Positions 1 through 8,341 of a DNA stretch of 64,000 nt are shown here, in pieces. Numbering within the stretch: position 1 is the stretch's first letter; each line of letters starts with the position of its first letter. The position numbers and the translations under genes were made by a program. This stretch comes from Clostridia bacterium (GTDB lineage: Bacteria; Bacillota; Clostridia; Monoglobales; Monoglobaceae). The notes beneath the pieces were generated by a model. The model did not search any database and was not told the origin of the DNA. It was given only the letters and a program-made list of their open reading frames with translations. The stretch is taken from assembly GCA_017546205.1 (NCBI GenBank), contig JAFYXJ010000009.1:1-64000 (forward strand), given 5' to 3'.

Positions 1-4
1 AGGC

Positions 5-130
5 AAATAAAAAGCCCCTTTAGGGGCAGCCGGTGAAAGAGTTGCGGTTGGCAAACCTTTCGACGAGCCTATAGGCTCGGCCGGTCTTATGCCCTAAGGG
101 GGCAGTGCAAACTACCGGCACGGCCGGTAG
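5..130 (-). repeat. multi-hairpin structured element ending in a terminator
   Basis: This stretch lies directly downstream of the AraC gene on the minus strand and is richer in G and C than its surroundings. It holds a chain of inverted repeats: a CTACCGGC-type hairpin at about 113-131, a TGCCC/GGGGCA hairpin at 92-106, a perfect 16-bp palindrome at 64-79, and finally GCCCC/GGGGC at 14-27 followed on the minus strand by a run of T, which looks like a rho-independent terminator. It may be a transcribed 3' structure, a small RNA or an intergenic repeat. I saw no second copy in this window. Confidence 0.5.
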
Positions 131-985
131 TTATGATTTATGTTTTGCGTGGAGGTTTAGATATTTTTTTGGTGTAGTATCGGTAAACTTTTTAAAAATT
201 TGTATAAAGTATGATGCGTCATCAAAGCCGCACTCATAGCAAACCTGATTCACAGGCACCCCCGCACGCAATAAATCTTTAGCGTGGTTGATGCGGATAT
301 TGTTGAGATAGGTGATATAGGTAACGCCGGTGGTGTTTTTGAATTTGTTGCAAAAATAATGCTTATTGTAACCAAAGATGGATGCGACTTCCTCCAAGGT
401 AACTTTTCTCATATAATTTTGCTCTGTCCAGGAAAGAATAGACCGCAGTTCATCATTGTGGGACAGAGACGTTTTGCCTTGTGATGTGTCTGCATGGGCA
501 ATGAACAATTCAAAAAAACGGGTAATGGCAACCAGTGCATCGGTGATTTTATCGGTGCCGTCCAACAAATCCAGAAGTTCATTCATCATAGCGGCTTCAT
601 CACCCGATAAATCAATAAGGACCGGCAAATCATCGTAGGCCATGTTGTGGTGAGAAAGTAAGGCGGTCAAATCTAGAATAGACTTCAGATGCTCCGGATC
701 AATTTTCAGGGCGGCGGACATTCCGTCGTTCTTTTTATAGTTCATGGCATGAACGGCATTGGGCGCAATCAAATAAACCTGATACCCACTTAAGGTATAG
801 GGATGACCACTGATGTGAACCTCCCCCAGATGCCCTTTGTAAATATTAAACTCAATGGTTTCGGCATAATGAGGCGGAACGGTCGAATCCCCGTTGTTGT
901 AAGAGCGGCTGAAATACCAGGCTTTTTTATTAAATTCTTTTCTTTTGACTTCTTCGGTTTCCCGAAATGCTTGTAATTTACTCAT
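131..985 (-). CDS. AraC-family transcriptional regulator
   Basis: A 284-residue regulator with an N-terminal cupin-like ligand-binding part (residues about 20-90, with the HAMNY segment) and a C-terminal pair of helix-turn-helix motifs typical of AraC/XylS proteins, seen in VTLEEVASIFGYNKHYFCNKFK and the AGVPVNQVCYECGFDDASYF stretch. The longer reading frame could begin at 1024, but the ATG at 985 is preferred because a sigma-A promoter (TTGCAA at 1015-1020, TATAGT at 992-997, 17-bp spacer) would start transcription at or next to that ATG. It is divergent from the large exported glycan genes, so it probably controls them in response to a sugar. This role is inferred from position. Confidence 0.85.
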   Translation of the reverse strand: MSKLQAFRETEEVKRKEFNKKAWYFSRSYNNGDSTVPPHYAETIEFNIYKGHLGEVHISGHPYTLSGYQVYLIAPNAVHAMNYKKNDGMSAALKIDPEHLKSILDLTALLSHHNMAYDDLPVLIDLSGDEAAMMNELLDLLDGTDKITDALVAITRFFELFIAHADTSQGKTSLSHNDELRSILSWTEQNYMRKVTLEEVASIFGYNKHYFCNKFKNTTGVTYITYLNNIRINHAKDLLRAGVPVNQVCYECGFDDASYFIQIFKKFTDTTPKKYLNLHAKHKS

Positions 986-1020
986 AGATTCACTATAGCA
1001 TGTTCTTAAATATCTTGCAA
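985..1020 (-). promoter_or_regulatory. sigma-A promoter giving a leaderless AraC mRNA
   Basis: On the minus strand TTGCAA (1015-1020) and TATAGT (992-997) are 17 bp apart. The expected start, about 7 bases beyond the -10 element, falls on the ATG at 985, and no Shine-Dalgarno sequence lies between the promoter and that ATG. Confidence 0.55.
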
Positions 1021-1024
1021 GCAT

Positions 1025-1302
1025 TTTATGCTAAAAAAATAAATATTTTTATATTTTTCCTGAATATGCTTATGGAAATAAACTGGTGAAAGTGATATGA
1101 TAAGATAAGAAATAAACTAGGTGTGTTGTGAGTTATTCTGAATGAAATCCAGATTTCTAGTAGAAATTACGGCTTTTTCAGTGATAACACCACAATATCT
1201 GGGAAAAAGCGATGACATTCAAAATCTTAAAATAGTTATTTTTTGGATGAGTATCCAAATAATTTTATATTTTGAACGCAAATGATAGCAGGAGGGAATT
1301 AC
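1025..1302. promoter_or_regulatory. divergent intergenic control region with inverted repeats
   Basis: The gap between the AraC gene and the SLH gene holds three inverted repeats: ATTTCT/AGAAAT at about 1152-1166, GCTTTTTC (1172-1179) with GAAAAAGC (1203-1210), and TTTGGAT/ATCCAAA with a 4-base spacer at 1242-1259. The last has operator-like geometry and lies about 45 bp before the SLH start. I found no clear promoter for the plus strand here. Confidence 0.35.
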
Positions 1303-3024
1303 ATGAAAGGATTGAAACAAATCGGTGTGATGGCAATTGCGGCGTTGACGGCATTACAGAGCACAGCCTTTGCGGAAGCAGTTGCAATCAAAGACATCTC
1401 AGTTTCCGGAGGGAAAGTGACAGTAGAAGCGGTGAACCATGAGGAGACCGAAAAAATATTGTCTGTATCCGTTGTGAAACAGCAGGCAGGATTGCACCGC
1501 AATCTGGCAACCAGAACGGTGCGTCAGCAATTAGTAGCCCCGGGGGAAACACTTACGGTCACCTTTACCATTCCAGATGAGAAGAATGGTGTAGATGGCT
1601 CCGGCACCTATCTTGTCAAAGTACATAATGAAGATGGTGAAAAGACGCATCAATCCTTTGATTATGCAGATTCGGGAGATGTTACATCCTTTATTGGTGC
1701 GTTCAAAGGCGAGGCTGCAAAGGTTACGGAAAGTCTGACGGCAGATGTATTGTTGCTGCCCTTGCTGACAGCGGAAGAAAACAAAGGTGTTCTTTTCTGC
1801 CTTGGCGTAGACAGAGCAACCTTTATAAGTAAGAGCGAAAATATCCGTAAAGACACAGCCAACCTGATGTATCAGGCAGGGGTTTCGGATATGGATACAA
1901 GCAACTTCGCATCAACCATGCTGACTGCATTCGGTCTTGCTTCCTTTAATAATGAAGAAGAAATTCAGGGAATTGCCATTATGCAACCAACATACGCCGG
2001 CAAAGCAGCAGACGAGGCATTGATTGGTGAAACAGTTTCTCTGATGGCGGAGCGCTATGAATCCACCAATGCATTTGAAACAGGGTTTAAGAAAGCGTAC
2101 GGTCTTACGTTGGTGAATCATGCGGATACATCCACTGTGGGAGATGCGTTGAAGGGCTTCCGTGATGAAACCGGTTTGTGCACCGGAGAAATTGATAACG
2201 TGCTGGGGTTGTCGCCGACGCAACAATATGAGGCGTATCGTAGTATTGTCAACCACATTGCAACCAACAAACCAAAAACTGAGACAGACCTTGCGACAAT
2301 TCTGACCAATGCTTACAACGGCGTTATCAATGCCGGTCAAAACCAAGGCGGCGGTGGTTTTAGCGGCGGTGGCGGCGGTGGCGGTGCCGCAGGTACTGCC
2401 GGCAACAAGGATAAGCCGGAAACAGGTTCTGTTTCAGTAGCACAAGGCGCTGGTGTCACGGATACCAAACCACAATACACGGCAATCTTTACAGATTTGC
2501 TAAGTAATCACTGGGCGGCAGAGGGAGTAAAAGCCCTGAAAGAAAAAGGAATTATCAGCGGAACCGATACGGGTGCCTTTGAGCCTGACCGGGCAGTGAC
2601 CCGTGAGGAGTTTACCAAAATGATTGTTCTGGCATCCGGCTTTGCATTAGAGGGTGCGGCGGACTTTACCGATGCGGCAACCGATGGTTGGTATCTTCCT
2701 TATCTGGGCACCGCGGTGGAAAAAGGTATTGTCGGCGGTCTGGGAGACGGTCGATTTGGTATCGGCATGAACATTTCCCGTCAGGACATGGCGGTTATGG
2801 TAAAACGTGCCTTGGATGCCAAAGGAATCACATGGAAAAAAGTAAGAGAATATCAATCCTTCGGGGATGAGACGGAAATTGCAGCATATGCAAAAGATGC
2901 AGTCAAAACCTTGTTTGAAGCAGGTATCATCAATGGCAAGGGTGCAGGTGCTTTTGACCCCATGGGACAGGCAACCCGTGCCGAGGCTGCAAAAATTATT
3001 TATGAGGCGTGTAAGGAGGTATAG
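1303..3024 (+). CDS. SLH-domain exported surface protein
   Basis: A 573-residue exported protein. Residues 1-26 form a signal peptide ending near AFAEA. An Ig-like beta domain follows (about 27-120), then a mostly helical region (about 125-335), a glycine-rich linker with the GGGGFSGGGGGGG stretch, and three SLH repeats in the last 190 residues (each with an FxD start and an F(E/D)P or TREEF-type end). SLH repeats bind pyruvylated secondary wall polymers, so the protein should sit on the cell surface, possibly as an anchor or S-layer component. The start at 1303 is chosen because GGAGGG lies 7 bases upstream; the in-frame ATG at 1282 precedes that site. It leads a co-directional series of exported glycan proteins. 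Confidence 0.85.
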   Translation: MKGLKQIGVMAIAALTALQSTAFAEAVAIKDISVSGGKVTVEAVNHEETEKILSVSVVKQQAGLHRNLATRTVRQQLVAPGETLTVTFTIPDEKNGVDGSGTYLVKVHNEDGEKTHQSFDYADSGDVTSFIGAFKGEAAKVTESLTADVLLLPLLTAEENKGVLFCLGVDRATFISKSENIRKDTANLMYQAGVSDMDTSNFASTMLTAFGLASFNNEEEIQGIAIMQPTYAGKAADEALIGETVSLMAERYESTNAFETGFKKAYGLTLVNHADTSTVGDALKGFRDETGLCTGEIDNVLGLSPTQQYEAYRSIVNHIATNKPKTETDLATILTNAYNGVINAGQNQGGGGFSGGGGGGGAAGTAGNKDKPETGSVSVAQGAGVTDTKPQYTAIFTDLLSNHWAAEGVKALKEKGIISGTDTGAFEPDRAVTREEFTKMIVLASGFALEGAADFTDAATDGWYLPYLGTAVEKGIVGGLGDGRFGIGMNISRQDMAVMVKRALDAKGITWKKVREYQSFGDETEIAAYAKDAVKTLFEAGIINGKGAGAFDPMGQATRAEAAKIIYEACKEV

Positions 3025-3027
3025 TAC

Positions 3028-5649
3028 ATGATAAAAAGAATTTTAAGCATCTTGCTTGTCACATGTCTCCTCTTGTCCATGTGCTGTGTTTCTTTTGCAG
3101 AGACCAAGATGGATTTGGAAATAGACAGAAAATTCAAAGTGCTCAATCAGTTGCATATCATCAATGAACGGGAACCGGGAGATTACAATGTTTACCGGAA
3201 CATGAGCAAAAGTGCATTTATCAACTTTATCTGTAACATCTTAGGAGACTACGGCTATACCGAAGTGTATAATCAGGAAGCCATTGATATGGCGGTGGGT
3301 ATGGGATTGATTCATTCGGGGCAGGATGATCTGCACAAACCCCTTTACTACGATGAAGCAATGACCATGCTGGTGCGTCTTTTGGGTTACACCATCCATG
3401 CAGAAACCTACAATGGTTACCCTACAGGCTATACCACCATTGCAAGCCGGTTGGGACTCAGCGAAGGCCTTTCCGCAAAATCCGGTGAGCGGATGCAGGA
3501 ATATGATGCCATTACCCTTTTATATAATGCCATCAACTGTGCCTATGTAGATATTATCAGTTTCAGTGATGAGGGCATTGTCTACGGCAGTACCTCCGAA
3601 AATACCTTGCTGTATGAGTATCGCAAGATTTACAAATTTACCGGTGTATTGCAGAGTACCGAAACCACCTCTTTGGCTGAACAACTGCAGGCGGACAAAG
3701 GCAAGGTTATGATTCAGGGCTATGTATATGACACAGACGAAGATTTTTCAGACCTTGTAGGCATGAATGTAGAAGCATACATTCAGGAAGATAACCTTTC
3801 TGTTGATAAGGTCTTGATGATGGATCCGGTAAGAAACGAAGAAATCATTCTCTCAGCAGAAGATTTGGAGGATGTGAACCCCGGTTTGACTGAAATCTCC
3901 TATCTAACAGAAAGCGGAAGCGAGAAAACATTGCGCCTTTCTTCGGTGCGGGATATTATTTACAACGGTCAGCCTTTAAAGGGTGCAACAAGAAATCATT
4001 TTCTCAATGCTGACGGAGAAATCCGATTGATTAACAACAATGCGGGTAACGAATTTGATGTGGCAATCATTACCGATTACCGGACGGTGATTGTAGAAAG
4101 CGTTTCCAAACTCAATGAGAGTGTGAAAAACATCTATACCTATGATAATGGCAATAAGACGATAGACTTTGAGGAAGAGACCAATGATGTCGTTCGCATC
4201 TATGGCGGGGAAACGGAACTTGCTTTTTCGGATATTCTGCCCGGAGATGTGCTTCGCGTTGCCATGTCTCAGGTAAATGGCAGAAAGGTACTGAACGCAT
4301 ATCGTTCCAATACCAAGGTTACCGATACCATTTCCACCATTCGCACGGTGGATGGTAAAACTGTGGTTGTAACGAATAGCGGAGAATATGTGCTCTCCAA
4401 AGCCTACGAAGAAGCACTGGGTGCAACCCCCAGAGACCCCAAAGCAAAAGTGTTGAAAGCCGGCGGCAGTTATCAGTTCTATCTGGATACAAACGGCAGA
4501 ATTGCCTATGTATCCGATGCTGACAATACTTTGCAGTATGCGCTGGTTTACGCAACGGCAACCGAACCGGGATTTAATCAAAAATGTCTGGTCAAGGTGT
4601 TCACTATGGATGGTGAGTGGAAAGATCTGTACTTTGCTGACAAAGTCAAGTACAACAACGCTTTCCCTGCAGTGAAACCCAACAGCATTCTGGCAAACAT
4701 CCCCCAAGGTAAAAACGGAGAAAAGAGTGTGATTGGATATACCTTGAACTCTGAGGGCAAGATTAACAATCTTCAGATTCCCACAGTGCGGACTAAGGCA
4801 AGCGAGATTACAGAAGACGATGAGTTCAACGTCATTGCAAGTGCCAACAAAATTCGTTTTTACGGAGAAAACAATTCCTTTAATTCCGAGGTATTTGTAG
4901 AAAACAATGCCTTTGTATGGACGGTGGATGAATCCAATATGCATCTGGAGGAGTCTTATGGCATAGGTGCCGCAAGTTCCTTTGTGAACGATTGGAACTA
5001 CAAATATGCGGCATACAATGTGGATGAATTCGGATTTTCTGATATGCTGATTTGTTTCCGCGATACAACAACCACCGACAGTGAAATGGAATTTGCACAG
5101 CTCTTTATGGTAGACAGCGTAGGAAAATCCATGAATTCTCAGGGAGAATCGGTGGATATGATTACCGGTGCCTTTAAGAACTACGAAAGTTTCACCTTCT
5201 TCTGCGAAGAGAACGCTAGTGTGAAGGATGAGTTTGATCCCACAGTTGCAACCGACGATTTGGGAATCAGCCTGACCGACTTAAAGAAAGGTGACATCAT
5301 TGCGGTCCACATGAACGGGCTGGGCAATGCTGACCGGATTGTCCGCTATCGTGGGGTGAGTGACGGAACCGACCACACCGTTTACAGCGATGTAGAAACC
5401 CTCTTCCACAAGGGAGCAATCCTGCAGGGAACAGTTTCTAAGGTCGGTGCGAATAAAGACCGTATTGAGGTTGATTGCGGTGGTACCGATTCCAGAGTGA
5501 TTCGGGTATCTGCCACCACGCCGGTGATTATCTACAGTCTGGAGCATGATACCATGTCGATTGGAACCATTGCCGATATCGAAGAGGGAGCACGGTTCTT
5601 TACCAGACTGCAATGGTTCAAGACCTCAAGTATTCTTATTTACCAGTAA
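3028..5649 (+). CDS. large exported protein with degenerate N-terminal SLH repeats
   Basis: An 873-residue exported protein. A signal peptide covers residues 1-25 (ending SFAET). The next 170 residues contain three weak SLH-like repeats, with SKSAFINFICNILGD, YDEAMTMLVRLLGY and YDAITLLYNAI as the helical cores. The rest, about 680 residues, looks like a string of small beta domains and I do not recognise a catalytic motif. The ribosome site AAGGAGGT overlaps the stop region of the gene before it, only 3 bases away, so the two are translationally linked. The likely role is a wall-bound scaffold or binding protein paired with the SLH protein. Its function is otherwise unknown. Confidence 0.7.
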   Translation: MIKRILSILLVTCLLLSMCCVSFAETKMDLEIDRKFKVLNQLHIINEREPGDYNVYRNMSKSAFINFICNILGDYGYTEVYNQEAIDMAVGMGLIHSGQDDLHKPLYYDEAMTMLVRLLGYTIHAETYNGYPTGYTTIASRLGLSEGLSAKSGERMQEYDAITLLYNAINCAYVDIISFSDEGIVYGSTSENTLLYEYRKIYKFTGVLQSTETTSLAEQLQADKGKVMIQGYVYDTDEDFSDLVGMNVEAYIQEDNLSVDKVLMMDPVRNEEIILSAEDLEDVNPGLTEISYLTESGSEKTLRLSSVRDIIYNGQPLKGATRNHFLNADGEIRLINNNAGNEFDVAIITDYRTVIVESVSKLNESVKNIYTYDNGNKTIDFEEETNDVVRIYGGETELAFSDILPGDVLRVAMSQVNGRKVLNAYRSNTKVTDTISTIRTVDGKTVVVTNSGEYVLSKAYEEALGATPRDPKAKVLKAGGSYQFYLDTNGRIAYVSDADNTLQYALVYATATEPGFNQKCLVKVFTMDGEWKDLYFADKVKYNNAFPAVKPNSILANIPQGKNGEKSVIGYTLNSEGKINNLQIPTVRTKASEITEDDEFNVIASANKIRFYGENNSFNSEVFVENNAFVWTVDESNMHLEESYGIGAASSFVNDWNYKYAAYNVDEFGFSDMLICFRDTTTTDSEMEFAQLFMVDSVGKSMNSQGESVDMITGAFKNYESFTFFCEENASVKDEFDPTVATDDLGISLTDLKKGDIIAVHMNGLGNADRIVRYRGVSDGTDHTVYSDVETLFHKGAILQGTVSKVGANKDRIEVDCGGTDSRVIRVSATTPVIIYSLEHDTMSIGTIADIEEGARFFTRLQWFKTSSILIYQ

Positions 5650-5686
5650 ATAATTAAATTTTATTATATATAAAGGAGTGTTTTTT

Positions 5687-8269
5687 ATGAAAAAACTAAC
5701 TTCACTCGTATTGGTACTGGCGATGCTGATGGGGCTTTTCTGTATGGCTCCCACAGTTCATGCGGCAATAGTATTGCCCGGAGCCGGCGAAACAGCGGTG
5801 GACAGCAACGTATGGAATCCCTATTACAATGGGGATGCTGATGTTACCACCACGATTGGCGTGACCTCAGCATACGCGTTTGAGGGGACCAATTCTCTTC
5901 ACCTGACCTATCGGGATGTCGGCACAGATTGGCCCTATGCTGAGTTGATGACCAAAGCGAAATTCCCGGCAGGAAATTATACCTTTTCTGCGTATGTGAA
6001 GCATGACGGAACGGTTCAGATTGGCGTTCTGGATAACAACAAAACAAGCAATAACCGTCATAATCTGGGCGATACAGACGGAACTGTTATCAACGAGACA
6101 ACCGGAAATGCAGCAAAGGATGCAGAAGGCTGGGTAAAAAAGAGCGTAAATATCAGACTTTCCAGTGAACAAGTATTCAAATTTGTTATGACAGGTCATA
6201 ATAATTATGTAGATACTTATCTGGATAATCTGTCCTTGGTAAAAGAGGGGACCACCGAAAATCTGCTTGCTGATATCGGTACCTTTGATCCGGAACCGGT
6301 GATTCCGGATGAGGAATTTAATGCAAATCACTGGAAGGTATATGGAAATACTGACGATCCGGATATTGAATATTCCATTGGTGTATCTTCTGCTGTGGCT
6401 TACGAGGGTGAACGTTCTCTCCACATGAAGTGGTCTGACAGAGGCACCGACAACTATCCTGCTGTAGAACTTCAGTCCAAAACAAAATATCCTGCAGGCA
6501 ATTATACCTTTAGTGTATATGCAAAGAATATTGGAAGTGTGGCTACCTTCAATGTTCCGGATACCAAACAGGGTAACGGAAGAATTAACATCATAAACGG
6601 CAGTGGCGTAGTCTCTGAGGCAACGAACAAGGCGGGATGGAAAAAGCAGACATTGAATATCACTCTGCCTAGCGATGGTGTGTTCAAAATTTTAATGATT
6701 GGTCATTATACAGATCCTGAAATTTATCTGGATAATCTGTCCTTGGTAAAAGAGGGAACCACCGAAAATCTGCTTGCAGATATTGGTACCTTTGAACTGA
6801 TTGCAGAACCGACAGCAACTCCGGCACCGACAGCAACTCCGGCACCGACTGCAACTCCGGCACCGGTGATTCCGGATGAGGACGTCAATGCAACCCACTG
6901 GAAGATATATAATGGATTCCAGAATGATCCGGATATTGAATATTCCATTGGCGTATCTTCTACCGTGGCTTATGAGGGTGAACGGTCTCTCCATATGAAG
7001 TGGTCTGACAGAGGTACCGACAACTGGCCTTCTGTAGAACTTCAGTCCAAAACAAAATATCCTGCAGGCAATTATACCTTTAGTGTATATGCAAAGAATA
7101 TCGGAAGTGCGCCCACCTTCAATGTTCCGGATACCAAACAGGGTAACGGAAGAATTAACATTATGAACGGTAGCGGTGTAGTCTCTGAACCGACGGATAA
7201 GGCAGGCTGGACAAAGCAGACATTGAATATCACTCTGCCCAGCGATGGCATCTTCAAAATTTTAATGATTGGTCGTTATACTGACCCGGAGATTTATCTG
7301 GATAATTTGTCTCTGGTAAAAGAAGGAACCACTGAAAATCTGCTTGCAGATATTGGTACCTTTGAGGTAAATGCCGCTTCTGTTCTCCCCGATCTGACAG
7401 AGGAAACGATTCCTACAACAAACTGGAAAAGATATAATAAGGATGCCACAGAGTTTACCTTTGCCACCACCATGGAGGAAGCTTATGAGGGAAGCCGTTC
7501 TATGCATTTTAGAATCACAGGCGGTAGTAATTCAGAAGGGGCTAACTGTTGGACAGAAAATAGTATTACCCTGGAAAAAGGTAAAGCGTATTCTTTGACC
7601 TTCTATATGAAGGATAGCGGAAATACTACCTCCGGAGGAACCGTGAAAGCCGGCTTCTGGGATTGGTCCACTGAGAGTTTGACAAACGCTTCTGTTTTCA
7701 CCAAAACAGCTACCGATAAGCCGGGTTGGTACAAGTACACATCGATATCTAAAACAGTTACTTCCGGACATGGTATTGAATTTAGAGTCATAACAAAAAC
7801 CGCAACCGATGTGGTTGATGTATATATTGATAACATCAGCATTGTAGACTCAGACGGAAACGCGGTGCAGATAGGAAGTGTAGGTTCTTTTGAATCTGCA
7901 ACAACCGGAACCTTTGACGTTTCCAATGTAAAACTGTTTGAGATTGCAAATGATGTTGCAACCGAAGTTCCTGCAATCGGCACTGCACAGAGCGGTAAGA
8001 CCTTAACTGCAGCCGTTTCCATTCTGAACAGAGATGCAAACAACGCTCTGGATGCACAACTGATTGTTGAAGTGTTCAAGGGTGACGAAATGGAAATTAT
8101 CAACATCCCCGATGGTGTCAGCATCAGTAAAGCAGATGGTTTGACTACCCTGACCGGAGAAATTACCTTACCCGCCATCACAGCAGACGGTGAATATTCC
8201 GTAAAAGTCTTTGTATGGGATAGTTTTGAGAATATGAAACCGTTGAAGAAAACAGTAGCAGAATTTTAA
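5687..8269 (+). CDS. exported protein with four carbohydrate-binding-like modules
   Basis: An 860-residue exported protein starting at the ATG that follows AAGGAG by 9 bases; the GTG at 5678 is too close to that site. After the signal peptide (ending VHAA) come three related beta-sandwich modules of the CBM4/9 type, each closing with a YLDNLSLVKEGT and LADIGTF signature, then a fourth more distant module. A TPAPTA-type proline/threonine linker separates modules two and three. The last 115 residues form another beta domain ending VKVFVWDSFENMKPL. No catalytic domain is visible, so it probably binds glycan, perhaps next to the enzymes encoded downstream. No SLH repeat is visible, so how it is held at the cell is unclear. 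Confidence 0.75.
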   Translation: MKKLTSLVLVLAMLMGLFCMAPTVHAAIVLPGAGETAVDSNVWNPYYNGDADVTTTIGVTSAYAFEGTNSLHLTYRDVGTDWPYAELMTKAKFPAGNYTFSAYVKHDGTVQIGVLDNNKTSNNRHNLGDTDGTVINETTGNAAKDAEGWVKKSVNIRLSSEQVFKFVMTGHNNYVDTYLDNLSLVKEGTTENLLADIGTFDPEPVIPDEEFNANHWKVYGNTDDPDIEYSIGVSSAVAYEGERSLHMKWSDRGTDNYPAVELQSKTKYPAGNYTFSVYAKNIGSVATFNVPDTKQGNGRINIINGSGVVSEATNKAGWKKQTLNITLPSDGVFKILMIGHYTDPEIYLDNLSLVKEGTTENLLADIGTFELIAEPTATPAPTATPAPTATPAPVIPDEDVNATHWKIYNGFQNDPDIEYSIGVSSTVAYEGERSLHMKWSDRGTDNWPSVELQSKTKYPAGNYTFSVYAKNIGSAPTFNVPDTKQGNGRINIMNGSGVVSEPTDKAGWTKQTLNITLPSDGIFKILMIGRYTDPEIYLDNLSLVKEGTTENLLADIGTFEVNAASVLPDLTEETIPTTNWKRYNKDATEFTFATTMEEAYEGSRSMHFRITGGSNSEGANCWTENSITLEKGKAYSLTFYMKDSGNTTSGGTVKAGFWDWSTESLTNASVFTKTATDKPGWYKYTSISKTVTSGHGIEFRVITKTATDVVDVYIDNISIVDSDGNAVQIGSVGSFESATTGTFDVSNVKLFEIANDVATEVPAIGTAQSGKTLTAAVSILNRDANNALDAQLIVEVFKGDEMEIINIPDGVSISKADGLTTLTGEITLPAITADGEYSVKVFVWDSFENMKPLKKTVAEF
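6301..6797 (+). repeat. tandem module repeat, copy A
   Basis: The second binding module is repeated at 6868-7365 with very high nucleotide similarity over most of its length, including long exact runs around 6470-6530 and 7040-7100. A more diverged copy is at about 5860-6290. This is internal gene duplication, not a mobile element. Confidence 0.8.
6809..6866 (+). repeat. three 18-bp units encoding a Pro/Thr linker
   Basis: Three near-identical 18-bp units (CCGACAGCAACTCCGGCA type) encode the PTATPA linker between two binding modules. Such repeats can change in number by slippage. Confidence 0.8.
6868..7365 (+). repeat. tandem module repeat, copy B
   Basis: Second near-identical copy of the module at 6301-6797, inside the same gene. 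Confidence 0.8.
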
Positions 8270-8341
8270 TGATAGCCGGCTAGAAAAACAGACAATCTTG
8301 CCTATTTTTCGTTGCCGGAATAATGGAAAGGAAGTTGACCT

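Noticed and set aside
3976..4944. 322-codon minus-strand open frame inside the large exported protein gene
   Set aside because: It is a shadow of the plus-strand gene, without a ribosome site or recognisable domain.
6301..7365. CRISPR-like repeat array
   Set aside because: The repeats are about 500-bp coding modules in frame, with no short spacers.
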